A stretch of DNA of 64,000 bases from Brevibacterium sp. CCUG 69071 (lineage in GTDB: Bacteria; Actinomycetota; Actinomycetes; Actinomycetales; Brevibacteriaceae). Shown piece by piece: positions 1 to 8,579 of this stretch (its first letter is position 1; each line of letters begins with the position of its first letter). The stretch is from assembly GCF_021023135.1 (NCBI RefSeq), contig NZ_PGFV01000003.1, forward strand, positions 62,001 through 126,000, given 5' to 3'. The notes beneath the pieces are model-generated. The model was given only the letters and a program-made list of their open reading frames with translations, searched no databases and was not told the origin of the DNA. A program made the translations under genes and the position numbers.

Positions 1-1104
1 CACCGCAGGTGCCCGACCATGCGCAACGGATCTCTTACCGTCGAACACGACAGGCAAGCTCGGGAGTCCTGCTGCCTGTGCGCCTTGCTCGCCGCGAAGA
101 TCGATGTTCGTAAGCAGGTTGCTGGCGATGAGATCCGGATCGCCGATAATCTCGTCAAGCGTCCGGATCCGACCGCAGACGATCCCTGCCGAGCGGAGGA
201 GGTCGATAGCCTGGGCAGTGGTCAGATGGCCAAATGCGGCATGGAGGATGTCGAGCATACTCTCTCGGTTGGCCACACGCTGCGGGTTCGAGATGAAACG
301 GGGATCAACAGCAAGTTCGGGACGTTCGAGTACATTGCATAGTGCTTCCCACTTCGAACGAGTGTAGGCCGAGACGACGATCTCACCGTCAGATACTGTA
401 ATGACGTCCGCCGCAGGTGCGGCCGTTGGCTGACCGTTGCCTTTTCGCCGTGGAGAGTTTCCAGTCATCGCGTACTCGGCCCACTGCACTGCCTGGGCAT
501 GGACTGTTGCCTCCATGAGCGAGGTCTCTACCAGAATGCCCCGACCAGTCGTATTCCGTTCCAGAATCGCAGCGAGGATTCCGGTTGTCAGCGAATGCGA
601 TGCGAGCACGTCTGACACTGCGAAACCGGCCCGCTGTGGCTGCCCTTCGGCTTCACCAGTAACCCCCATGATGCCGAATTCTGCTTGCGCCATGATATCG
701 AGGCCGGGTGTCTCTCGGTTTGGCCCTCGCCGCCCGAAACCAGAGGCGACACCACATATCAGACGTGGATTGAGTTCTGAGACCGAATCCCAGTCGACAC
801 CGAGCTTCCGCGCTGTGCGCGGGAGGAAATTGTGGATAAGCACATCGGCAGAGGCAATGAGCGTCTGAAGCTGCGCGCGATCGTCTTCGAGAGTGAGATC
901 GAGCGCAATACTGTCTTTGCCGCGGTTGCACGCTTCGACGATTGCCTCGCCGAAGACACCAATCGTTCGTGCCTGCTCGCCGGTTGGCGCCTCGATTTTG
1001 ATCACACGTGCACCGAGGTCTGCGAGGTTCTGCCCCGCCATCGGCGCGGAGATGTACTGGCCTAAGTCAAGAACTGTCAGGCCTTGGAAGGCGGTGAGGC
1101 TCAT
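1..1104 (-). CDS. CaiB/BaiF family CoA transferase (C-terminus outside window)
   Basis: Family III CoA transferases move CoA between acyl-CoA and free acid, activating carboxylic acids in the cytoplasm. The 368 codons inside the window are open to base 1, so the gene is cut by the window edge. The N-terminus has the family fold signature LTVLDLGQYISAPMAG, then VIKIEAPTGEQAR and NRGKDSIALDL. A GLDIMAQAEFGIMGVTG stretch carries the Asp expected for the catalytic aspartate. The ATG start is preceded by AAAGGACC. It lies 41 bases after the MFS transporter gene and is probably co-transcribed with it. The native acyl donor and acceptor cannot be read from sequence; the neighbours suggest a catabolic carboxylic acid. 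Confidence 0.88.
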   Translation of the reverse strand, partial: MSLTAFQGLTVLDLGQYISAPMAGQNLADLGARVIKIEAPTGEQARTIGVFGEAIVEACNRGKDSIALDLTLEDDRAQLQTLIASADVLIHNFLPRTARKLGVDWDSVSELNPRLICGVASGFGRRGPNRETPGLDIMAQAEFGIMGVTGEAEGQPQRAGFAVSDVLASHSLTTGILAAILERNTTGRGILVETSLMEATVHAQAVQWAEYAMTGNSPRRKGNGQPTAAPAADVITVSDGEIVVSAYTRSKWEALCNVLERPELAVDPRFISNPQRVANRESMLDILHAAFGHLTTAQAIDLLRSAGIVCGRIRTLDEIIGDPDLIASNLLTNIDLRGEQGAQAAGLPSLPVVFDGKRSVAHGRAPAV

Positions 1105-1145
1105 AAGGGTCCTTTCGATATTCGCGTGTACTGAATTTCACGGGT

Positions 1146-2597
1146 TCATTCGCGCGCGGTAGGCGCCTGCCCCATATCCTTGGAGTCGGCGGACAGTGAT
1201 TCACAGCCGGCGGCCCGCAAGCGGCCTTCTCGCCGGGCGGTGATCGTCAGAAGCACACGACGAGACCGTTCGGGGTCGAGCAGGTAGCCACCGATGAGCG
1301 CGCAGATGACAATTGCGACACCTGCAACTTGGAAAGCAAACGAGTAACCGTGTTGGACGGTGTCTGAACGATCGACGATGATGCCCACAACATAGGGTGC
1401 GAGGATTCCGGCGACGCTGTAGACGGCGATGATGCAGCCGAAAAAGCCGACTCGATGCTTTGCTGGCAAGAAATCCGAAGCTCCGGCAAAAGCCGTTGAA
1501 AAGGCCACACTGTTGATTGAGAAGGCACAGACTACGAGTACAAGTTGTGGCCAACCATGGTCGATCCCGCTGAAAGTTATAAGGCAGACTCCGGCGAAGA
1601 TGAGAAGGACTGCCGTGAGATAGCTGCGAGCCACTTTCGAGGTGAATCCCTTGGTCAGCAGCCACCCGGATATGGCTCCTGATGATATGAGCACAACGAC
1701 TGCACATGCGTAGGGGATTGTGACGAGAACTCCGGTCGCCTCCTGTGAGTACCCAAGACCTTCATGCATGAACACAGGAAGCCACGAAGTCTTGAGTGAG
1801 GTGATGATATACCCACCGAAACTCAGAATCGCGAGACCCCAGAAAGATCCAAGCCGGAAATAGGTGTAGAAAGGAACTCGAATATCCTCGTTCGCATCAG
1901 TGTTTTCCTCCCGACCAGCGAGAAGGGCCCGCTCGCTTTCGGGGAGCCGAGAATTGAACATCTGCAGACGTCCTCGGTTTGTCATCAGCCATATAAGTAC
2001 CCAGACAAGTCCGATTATGACGAGTACCAAAAATGCTGCATGCCAGTGGAAGCGAATGATCACCCAGGTCAGAACCGGAGCACTGAGCAACGGGCCGAGG
2101 GAAGATCCTGCATTGACGATCGAGCCGGCCAGAGCCCTCTTCTGAGGCGAAAATCTGACAGCGACAATCCCCTGGCACAATGCATGAGCAGGTCCCTCGA
2201 AGAATCCGAGGGCCATCCGCGACAGAAAGAGAACGAGAAAACTAGTCTCCATGGTCAGCGGTATCATCGTAGCCACCCACGCGAGCATGAGAACCGGCGC
2301 TCCCCACAGCAGGTTGACCCATCGAAATAGGGCTCCGATGCCGACCGCTCCGGCAGCGAAAAGCCAGAAAAAGCCACTGCTGAGCAACCCGTATTCTGCG
2401 TCTCCAATTGCCAGGTCTGCTTTGATCTGGCTGGCGCTGAACCCGATAGAGGCCTTATCAGCAAAGTTGAGGGTGAAGAAGACCAACAGGAGTCCCACAA
2501 TCACCCAGTCACGCTTCGTCGGATTCACTCCGCGTTTGTGAGCACTTCGCATTGTGCCGGTGACTGCTTTCTCCGGTGGTGTCTTCTTTGGCTGCAT
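1146..2597 (-). CDS. MFS transporter, anion:cation symporter-like
   Basis: A 483-residue major facilitator with about twelve hydrophobic stretches. The first helix region reads LLLVFFTLNFADKASIGF, typical of the ACS-type organic anion transporters of the superfamily, and a charged central loop (around residues 220-245, including PESERALLAGREEN) separates the two halves. It probably imports an organic acid in symport with protons or cations; this is family knowledge, not shown by the sequence. The ATG has a strong ribosome site (AAAGGAGATGACTCG before it). The C-terminal 40 residues are hydrophilic. It lies between a TetR gene and a CoA transferase, so it may import the compound that the transferase activates. 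Confidence 0.88.
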   Translation of the reverse strand: MQPKKTPPEKAVTGTMRSAHKRGVNPTKRDWVIVGLLLVFFTLNFADKASIGFSASQIKADLAIGDAEYGLLSSGFFWLFAAGAVGIGALFRWVNLLWGAPVLMLAWVATMIPLTMETSFLVLFLSRMALGFFEGPAHALCQGIVAVRFSPQKRALAGSIVNAGSSLGPLLSAPVLTWVIIRFHWHAAFLVLVIIGLVWVLIWLMTNRGRLQMFNSRLPESERALLAGREENTDANEDIRVPFYTYFRLGSFWGLAILSFGGYIITSLKTSWLPVFMHEGLGYSQEATGVLVTIPYACAVVVLISSGAISGWLLTKGFTSKVARSYLTAVLLIFAGVCLITFSGIDHGWPQLVLVVCAFSINSVAFSTAFAGASDFLPAKHRVGFFGCIIAVYSVAGILAPYVVGIIVDRSDTVQHGYSFAFQVAGVAIVICALIGGYLLDPERSRRVLLTITARREGRLRAAGCESLSADSKDMGQAPTARE

Positions 2598-2678
2598 CGA
2601 GTCATCTCCTTTGACGAGGTGCTATCTACAGTTCCACCACGAGAGAAGTCGAACAAGATCGAATCATCACTAGGTCCC

Positions 2679-2693
2679 ATAGGCTGGGCCTAT
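2679..2693. promoter_or_regulatory. Candidate operator upstream of the MFS gene
   Basis: A perfect inverted repeat, ATAGGC-TGG-GCCTAT, lies about 85 bases upstream of the MFS start codon, in the gap between the MFS gene and the adjacent TetR gene. Its size and position fit a TetR-family operator, but binding by the neighbouring regulator is inference. Confidence 0.45.
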
Positions 2694-2785
2694 ACTTTCG
2701 ACTCTCTGTGAAACGTATCCCCGTGGCCCGGCGTGCAATCGCGTACAGTCCTGATTATCTCGATGAGAGGGCTGAAGAGTTGAGG

Positions 2786-3484
2786 TCAGACTGCGTCAAC
2801 TTCGGCAGTCTCGTCCAATCCGATTCCCCGTATCCAGAAGCGGGTGAGCATCTCCACCATCTCCTCGCTCGGCGCCCGGCCCCGCCAGCCGATCTCTGTC
2901 GACGCGTAGTACGTCATCATCGACACGATCGCGAGACCAGCCTCGGCGGGATCGACCTCGGGGTCAGCGATACCGCGAGCCTGCTGGCGACGGATGCCCT
3001 TCGCAATGCGTCGTCCGAAGCTGTCACGAATAGTGAGGCGGATCTGTCGAAACGACGGATCGTGGTAAGCCGCCTGCTCGAGCACAGTCGAGAGCCCGAG
3101 TGAGCGACTGTACGAGTCCAGGAACTTTCGAACTGAGGCCTCAATCCGGTCGCGCACCAAAGGTACGTCGACGTCTCTGACATCCGTGCTCATCAGTCGA
3201 GATTCGATGGATCTCTCGATGATCGCTGCGAAGATTGCCTTCTTGCTCTTGAAGTGGGCGTAAAAGGTCCCCCGAGAGATGTCTGCTTCCTGAATGATGT
3301 CCTCGACTGCGCAGTCGACGTAGCCGTTGCGGACGAAAGCCAAGGTTGCCGCGTCCAACAGCTGTTCGCGCGTCCTCTCGCCTCTCTTATTCTTCGGTGC
3401 TGGCTGTGGTGGAACACCCGCCCAGACACTGAGCGCCCGGACAATATTGTCGACATCTGCGTCGACTGCTGCGGGGAACTTCAC
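2786..3484 (-). CDS. TetR family transcriptional regulator
   Basis: About 232 residues from a GTG start preceded by AGGAGAGAG at seven bases. An upstream in-frame ATG at 3583 would add 33 low-complexity residues and has no comparable ribosome site, so it is not preferred. The N-terminal third holds a TetR helix-turn-helix: RTREQLLDAATLAFVRNGY, then VEDIIQEADISRGTFYAHF. The rest is the helical ligand-binding part, with no recognisable ligand signature. The gene stands between the CoA-transferase operon and the MFS gene on the same strand, and probably represses one or more of the surrounding catabolic transcripts when the substrate or its CoA ester is absent. Confidence 0.9.
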   Translation of the reverse strand: MKFPAAVDADVDNIVRALSVWAGVPPQPAPKNKRGERTREQLLDAATLAFVRNGYVDCAVEDIIQEADISRGTFYAHFKSKKAIFAAIIERSIESRLMSTDVRDVDVPLVRDRIEASVRKFLDSYSRSLGLSTVLEQAAYHDPSFRQIRLTIRDSFGRRIAKGIRRQQARGIADPEVDPAEAGLAIVSMMTYYASTEIGWRGRAPSEEMVEMLTRFWIRGIGLDETAEVDAV

Positions 3485-3609
3485 TGGTAGCTCTCTCCTG
3501 TCCTGCAGTCCGGTGGCTGCTGCGGCAGCATCAGCGCCATCGACTCCGTGAGGAGACGCTGGGCGCCCACCCCGTTCGCGCATCGTATCGTCCTATCTTC
3601 CAGGGACCA

Positions 3610-3647
3610 TTGAACGAGTATGGCTGCACCGACCATACCCAATTCAA
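3610..3647 (-). terminator. Hairpin after the CoA-transferase operon
   Basis: An interrupted inverted repeat: outer arms TTGAA/TTCAA and inner arms GTATGG/CCATAC around a nine-base loop, with further CCAGG/CCTGG pairing just outside. It follows the stop codon of the CoA transferase by about 55 bases on that gene's strand. There is no clear run of U, so rho-independent termination is likely but not certain. Confidence 0.5.
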
Positions 3648-3700
3648 CCATCCTGGTGAGTTCATGGTGAAGTAGCGCGTGGCGCGATAGCCCTCATCAA

Positions 3701-4909
3701 TTATTGTTCGAGCAGCATTGCTGCCTGCTCGGGAAGCATCCCCAGCAACCGACCCAGCACTTCTTCCTGATGTTGAGCAAGTGTGGGCGGCGTTGTGAGG
3801 GGACGCTCATTCACCTCCTCTGAGAAGCGCAGAGGATTTCCTACCGTCGGGCGGCGACCATATTCCGGATGGTCGACGTAGCGGATCATCCCCCTCTCAA
3901 TGAGATGAGGATCATCGTCTACCTCGCGTAGTTCCTTCACCGGAGCGCACGGAACTTTCTGCGTCTCGAGACGCTGTCTCAGCTCTTCACGGGAGAAGGT
4001 CATCATGACTTCAGTGAGAATCGTGTCGAGCTCTTCCATGTTGTCGGCTCGATCGTGAACGGTGAGGAATCGCTCGTCCTCGACGAGATCGCCTCTGTCC
4101 AGAGCTGTGCACACGCCGCGCCAGTGCTCCTCTGAAGCGCTGATGATCGCAAGCCACCCGTCAGCTGCGCGGTAAACGTTGTACGGAGCCATCGCCAAAC
4201 CGGAGTGTCGGTTCCCCGTCCTCTGTGGGAGATCACGGTCCGGATAGTTGTAGAGCCCGCTTAGCGCAGAGGTGAGCATCGGGTAGATTGTGTCATGCAT
4301 CGACACTTCGACGACGCGCCCCTTGCCAGTCTTCTCTCGGTCATAAAGTGCTGCGACGGCGCCGGCAAACAGATGAATGCCACCGGAGAAGTCACTGAAT
4401 GCGGGTCCAGCCTTGACCGGGGGGCCGTCGGAGAAGCCGGAGGTAGCGATAGTGCCGGACATCGCTTGGACAGTGAGGTCCATGGCAGACATCGAAGAGT
4501 AAGGCCCGGTGGATCCATATCCCTTGCCAGAGGCAATAACGAGCCGAGGGTTGCGTACGTGCAGTGCTTCGACCCCTAGGCCCAGCCGCTCGAGCGCCCC
4601 GGGTGCGTAGTTCTCGACCAAAACGTCGGCCTTTTCTACCAACCGCATGAGCGTTTCGTGCCCTTCCTCGCTCTTGAGGTCGAGAGCGATGCTCTTCTTA
4701 TTCGAGTTCAGCATGATGAACTCTTGTGGGTCAGATGCGCCTCGCGCACGCCCCCGCAGTTTCTCCCCAGTGAGAGGCTCGACTTTGATCACCTCGGCGC
4801 CGAGGTGGGCAAACATGAGTCCCGTGTACGGTCCGTTGTATATATGTGCCAGTTCGAGGACGACGAGATCTTCGAACGAAGACAGTGTGTAGTCAGGTGT
4901 CGAGCTCAC
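3701..4909 (-). CDS. CaiB/BaiF family CoA transferase
   Basis: A complete 402-residue family III CoA transferase. It has the N-terminal signature VVLELAHIYNGPYTGLMFAH, the VIKVEPLTGEKLRGRA segment, LNSNKKSIALDL, and AMDLTVQAMSGTIATSG with the likely catalytic Asp. The GTG start overlaps the stop of the flavin reductase-IclR gene by four bases (GTGA), so the two are translationally coupled. It is only distantly similar to the transferase at the window's left edge, which suggests two acids, or two stages of one pathway, are activated. The likely job is CoA loading of the ring-opened acid made by the monooxygenase and lactonase upstream in the series; this is inference. Confidence 0.9.
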   Translation of the reverse strand: MSSTPDYTLSSFEDLVVLELAHIYNGPYTGLMFAHLGAEVIKVEPLTGEKLRGRARGASDPQEFIMLNSNKKSIALDLKSEEGHETLMRLVEKADVLVENYAPGALERLGLGVEALHVRNPRLVIASGKGYGSTGPYSSMSAMDLTVQAMSGTIATSGFSDGPPVKAGPAFSDFSGGIHLFAGAVAALYDREKTGKGRVVEVSMHDTIYPMLTSALSGLYNYPDRDLPQRTGNRHSGLAMAPYNVYRAADGWLAIISASEEHWRGVCTALDRGDLVEDERFLTVHDRADNMEELDTILTEVMMTFSREELRQRLETQKVPCAPVKELREVDDDPHLIERGMIRYVDHPEYGRRPTVGNPLRFSEEVNERPLTTPPTLAQHQEEVLGRLLGMLPEQAAMLLEQ

Positions 4910-6081
4910 AGACGGCCTTTCGCGCGTTTGAGTTCTGCCGAGCAGGCTTCGGCTCCACGGGTGAGCTTGTCGATAGTCGCAAGCACATCGGCACCAGACA
5001 TGGTGCCCGAAGACGGCCCCCAGACCGTCATGGAGAAGACGCAGTCTCCGTCCTTGTCGAAGATCGGCGCAGTAGCAGAATGGAACTCATAGTCCTCGCC
5101 GCGTCTGACATCGGTGTTGTTAAACGTGTGAGACGCGGCGTTGATGGTCGACATGAGATGCCGACGTTCTTCCGAGGTGTGAGCCTTGTTCGCGGAGTCC
5201 GAGGCGAGCTCAATGGCAGCCCCCGCCTCGTGTCCGATGCCGAACGCATATCCGGTCTCACGAACTCGCTCAACCACCTGCTCGAATGAATGAATCGCCG
5301 AGCCGTCCGGGTCGTCGTGGATACTTGATAGCCAAGCTTTCTCCTCATCCGGGCCGCCGAAGGCCGCAAACACGCCGCCGATCGGAGGCATGAATGGAAC
5401 GTGACGTCCGACTCGAGAGGATCGACCGCCTCGGATCGAATTGCCGGCAGACGCCACAGTGACCAGGTCTTCATCCACCCGACACATGGCCATGACTTCA
5501 GTACTGAGACTGCCGGAGAGTCGCTCCAGGTAAGGTCGGACGATGTCTAACCCGGCTAGACGAGCTGCGGGAATACCTACGCCGACTGCCATCGAACTTG
5601 GGCGGAAAGATCCGTAGCCGCCGCGGAAAAATAGCAGTGGGAGGTTGTTCTTGACAGTCTCCAAAGAATGAACTCGTCCGATGACGATATCGTGGTCGCC
5701 ACCGTCGTAAATACTCTCTGTATCGCAGTCGATGAAGGCAATCGCGTCGTCGAGCCGGGGGTTGCCCAGCGGGGACGTCGTCCACCCGAACCCATCGAGC
5801 TTGTCGGTCTTTCGCCGAGCGACAGCACGGCAGATATCTTCCTGGGTGTTACCCAAGACGTTGATTCCGAACTTCGTTCCGCTTGCCCGGATCGCGGCCC
5901 ACGACGACGAAGTCTTCGTCGGAAGGAACCCCACCAAAGGCGGATCCAGGGACACAGATACGAAAGACCCTACGGTCATTGCTAAACCGGCCCCATCGCC
6001 GTGAGTCGCAGTCACGACGACGACTCCGGTGGGGAACGCGCCCATGACGCGTCGGAACTCATTGCTGTCGAAATCATTCAC
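4906..6081 (-). CDS. Flavin reductase fused to IclR-type effector-binding domain
   Basis: About 391 residues from a GTG at 6081, chosen because AAAGGA lies nine bases upstream; in-frame starts at 6099 and 6105 have no ribosome site. Residues 1-160 are a flavin reductase-like domain (MGAFPTGVVVVTATHGDG, SFVSVSLDPPLVGFLP, FGINVLG, DCDTESIYDGGDHDIVIG) that would use NAD(P)H to supply reduced flavin. Residues from about 175 to the end resemble the effector-binding domain of IclR regulators (LERLSGSLSTEVMAMCRV, VGRHVPFMPPIGGVFAAFG, ATAPIFDKDG) but no helix-turn-helix is present. The natural partner is the luciferase-like monooxygenase at the head of this series. The IclR-type part may sense the substrate and gate flavin reduction, or may be structural. 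Confidence 0.85.
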   Translation of the reverse strand: MNDFDSNEFRRVMGAFPTGVVVVTATHGDGAGLAMTVGSFVSVSLDPPLVGFLPTKTSSSWAAIRASGTKFGINVLGNTQEDICRAVARRKTDKLDGFGWTTSPLGNPRLDDAIAFIDCDTESIYDGGDHDIVIGRVHSLETVKNNLPLLFFRGGYGSFRPSSMAVGVGIPAARLAGLDIVRPYLERLSGSLSTEVMAMCRVDEDLVTVASAGNSIRGGRSSRVGRHVPFMPPIGGVFAAFGGPDEEKAWLSSIHDDPDGSAIHSFEQVVERVRETGYAFGIGHEAGAAIELASDSANKAHTSEERRHLMSTINAASHTFNNTDVRRGEDYEFHSATAPIFDKDGDCVFSMTVWGPSSGTMSGADVLATIDKLTRGAEACSAELKRAKGRL

Positions 6082-6138
6082 TGTGATCGGTCCTTTCATT
6101 TTCACGTCGGAAGAGTGTCAGCTGTTGGAATATTGCGT

Positions 6139-7131
6139 TCAAGACTCGGCTGCGCCTACAGACTCCTCGTTGCTGCCGACGCCGAGGATACGTCTCGGAT
6201 TGATGCGCATCATTTGATCGATATCAGAATCGCAGACACCTCGAGCACGAATGTCCGTGACGATGCGCGGCATCACAACTCGCGCATCCCAGAGTGGAAG
6301 GTTGGTTCTTCGATGCTCATCGGGAAAGTTCATGCTGAAGACCGATGAATCAGTTGCCAAGACCATACGGTCGGCGTAGCCGAGTTCACACATGCGCACG
6401 ACAGTGTCGATTCGCTGTTCGTAAGGTAGTTGGGACTCGAGTCCGAATCGATCCATCCCGAGCACGGAACCACGATCAGCGATGCGCCGCAGAACATCGA
6501 TGTCATCGGTATCTCCCACATGTCCGATGACGATGCTGGCGAGGTCGATTCCACGGGATTCGAAATAGTCCTGTTGGAGAGAACCTGTATCGTGCGCTGG
6601 GCTGGAATGGGTCATGATCGGTGTACCGGTCTCAAGGTGAGCATCAGCCACTGCCTGCATGATGATGCGCACCCCCTCCGTCACACCGAACTTGTCTGCA
6701 GAGCACTTGAGGACTGCCGCACGCACCCCGGTAGAACTGATCCCTTCGCGGATGTCGCGAATGAAGATCTCCGCAAGTGGGTCGGGGCCGTCGAACAATC
6801 GGCCCGGGCCATTGAGGTTGGCGAAGGCAGGGGCTTCGAAATACGTGTACCAGCCGGTCGCCACGAGGATATTGAGATCGACCTGCTCGGCGATCCGCTT
6901 GAGGACCGGAATGTTCCGCCCGGTCCCCATCACAGAGAGGTCGACGAATGTATCGATTCCGGACTGCCCGACCTCGGTAAGCGTCCGAACCGCCCGGTCG
7001 ACCATTTCATCTTCGGGGAATAACTCCGGATAGTTGATCATGAGCTCTGCGTTAAGCACGAAAACGTGCTCATGCATGAGGACCGTTCCCAACTTGTCGG
7101 TCGGGACATTGCCGGTGAGCGAGGGAATCAC
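6139..7131 (-). CDS. Phosphotriesterase-family metal hydrolase (probable lactonase)
   Basis: A 330-residue amidohydrolase-superfamily enzyme. All the metal-site residues of the phosphotriesterase family are present in order: HEH in LGTVLMHEHVFV, the carbamylated Lys in VLKCSAD, His in PIMTHSSP, His in VIGHVGDTDD and Asp in VLATDSS. Many members of this family (PLLs) hydrolyse lactones, and most do not act on phosphotriesters. The GTG start has GGAG nine bases upstream. It sits between the TRAP binding protein and the flavin reductase. The context of a flavin monooxygenase plus a lactonase fits opening of a Baeyer-Villiger lactone; that role is inferred, not shown. Confidence 0.88.
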   Translation of the reverse strand: MIPSLTGNVPTDKLGTVLMHEHVFVLNAELMINYPELFPEDEMVDRAVRTLTEVGQSGIDTFVDLSVMGTGRNIPVLKRIAEQVDLNILVATGWYTYFEAPAFANLNGPGRLFDGPDPLAEIFIRDIREGISSTGVRAAVLKCSADKFGVTEGVRIIMQAVADAHLETGTPIMTHSSPAHDTGSLQQDYFESRGIDLASIVIGHVGDTDDIDVLRRIADRGSVLGMDRFGLESQLPYEQRIDTVVRMCELGYADRMVLATDSSVFSMNFPDEHRRTNLPLWDARVVMPRIVTDIRARGVCDSDIDQMMRINPRRILGVGSNEESVGAAES

Positions 7132-7223
7132 CCGAGATCACTCCATTCGTGTGGCCAGAACATGTTCATGGTCGGTCTTCTGGCTGCGGGTCGTGGCCGC
7201 CAAGCTGTCTGATCGCATGGAAC

Positions 7224-7244
7224 CCGAAGACATCATGACTTCGG
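7224..7244 (-). terminator. Hairpin directly after dctP
   Basis: Perfect arms CCGAAG/CTTCGG around nine bases end two bases from the dctP stop codon. A second repeat, GCCAGAA/TTCTGGC, lies about 60 bases further on. Such hairpins after binding-protein genes often stabilise the upstream message or partly terminate it. Confidence 0.45.
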
Positions 7245-7245
7245 A

Positions 7246-8532
7246 TCAGCTGGGACGGTTGGGAAGAACGATCTCATCGTAGATTCGCTCGGCGATAGGC
7301 TCGAGGTAGGAACGATCCTCGAAATCGTCGCTGCCTTTGTACCAGTCAGGAAAGTCGTCGAATCCTCCGTCGTTGGTATATCCAAGCTCTTCGGAAATCG
7401 AAGTCCACTTGTCGATGCTTTCGGCCACAGCTTTATTAAGCGCCTCACCGTCCGTGGTGTCGGTTCCAGCGACATCGTCGAGCAGTGCTTCGTTCGCCTT
7501 CGACAAGGCTTCTTCGGACGCGGAATCGAGGAAGTTTACCTCTCCGTCATTCTCCGCGGCGACATCCGCCGTGTCACGGATCGATTCGAGGGAGTTGTAC
7601 AGCTCCCCGGACATGTACTCCTCTTGGAGGTCGAACATGAGCTGCCGAGCTACCAGTGGTATCGACTCCCACGCTTGGCCGGCTACGAGACTGCCGGGGC
7701 CTGAGGCGAAGCTCTGCTCTTGGGGGAAGTACACATGTGGTGCCACCTCGAGCCAGCTTGCTGCAATCGCCGTACCTGGCGATTGCAGCGAACAGTCGAG
7801 GATTCCGCGTTGGAACGCCTCGTACCCCTCCGCAAGCTCGATTGTCGTCGCAGTACCCCCCAGCGACTCGATCTCCCGCTGGTGCGACTCTGCGTTACCG
7901 CGGATCTGCGCACCGCGGAAGTCTGCAGGGCTCTTGCGTTCCGAGTTGCAAACCAATGATGGATTGCCGTTCGGGTTCGCAGGGTTGATCACATGCATCC
8001 CACGACTCTCGAACTCCTCGAGGATCTCCGGGGTATTGAAAGCCACCTCCATCAGTGCGGCGTGCGTGACAATCTCCCCCTGCAGCGGAGTGCTGGGCAC
8101 CTGGACCATCGAGGAGGTCATGTCCACGAAAGCCTGCATCTGTTGAGGCTCGTAGGTCGTGTAGTAATGCGCAAGATCGAGACGGCCATCAACAAGGGCG
8201 CTCGGCACATCAGTCGGTGCGGCAATCGCTCCCGCGTAATGGATATTGACCGTGATCTTTCCGCCGGACCATTCCTCGAGGGAATCGGCGAATTTCTGGT
8301 CACGCAACGACGCGTAGGATTCCGGATTGGCCGAGGCGACCTGGAAGTCGAGTTCGATCGGCTCGACGTCTTCGAAGGCTTTCTTGTATTCCTCCGCAGA
8401 GGCACCAGCCTCGATTCCCTCGCCACCTCCGCCTTCGCCTCCGCCGTTGTCTGCCTTCGAACATCCGGCCAGGATGACCGTCGTCGCCACAGCAAGAGGC
8501 AGTGCAACGCCTAACTTGAATCTCGATCGCAT
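7246..8532 (-). CDS. dctP: TRAP transporter solute-binding lipoprotein DctP
   Basis: A 428-residue extracytoplasmic binding protein. The start at 8532 has AAAGGAG in front. Residues 1-25 form a lipoprotein signal with lipobox ILAGC, so the mature protein is anchored by Cys, followed by an acidic/Gly-rich linker. The body has the DctP layout: FADSLEEWSGGKITVNIHYAG, the Arg of FRGAQIRGNAESHQ that commonly binds a carboxylate, and GILDCSLQSPGTAIAASWLEV. TRAP systems import organic acids with sodium. The two membrane subunits are encoded 5 kb away on the other strand (13785-15858), an unusual split. Hairpins flank the gene on both sides, which could raise its message level over its neighbours. 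Confidence 0.92.
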   Translation of the reverse strand: MRSRFKLGVALPLAVATTVILAGCSKADNGGGEGGGGEGIEAGASAEEYKKAFEDVEPIELDFQVASANPESYASLRDQKFADSLEEWSGGKITVNIHYAGAIAAPTDVPSALVDGRLDLAHYYTTYEPQQMQAFVDMTSSMVQVPSTPLQGEIVTHAALMEVAFNTPEILEEFESRGMHVINPANPNGNPSLVCNSERKSPADFRGAQIRGNAESHQREIESLGGTATTIELAEGYEAFQRGILDCSLQSPGTAIAASWLEVAPHVYFPQEQSFASGPGSLVAGQAWESIPLVARQLMFDLQEEYMSGELYNSLESIRDTADVAAENDGEVNFLDSASEEALSKANEALLDDVAGTDTTDGEALNKAVAESIDKWTSISEELGYTNDGGFDDFPDWYKGSDDFEDRSYLEPIAERIYDEIVLPNRPS

Positions 8533-8559
8533 GTGATTACTCCTTTGTAATTCCACAGA

Positions 8560-8575
8560 CACGCGGGATCGCGTG
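8560..8575 (-). promoter_or_regulatory. Inverted repeat upstream of dctP
   Basis: CACGCG-GGAT-CGCGTG lies in the 48-base gap between the crotonase stop and the dctP start. It could be an intercistronic hairpin or an operator; the sequence does not decide. Confidence 0.35.
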
Positions 8576-8579
8576 CTGG

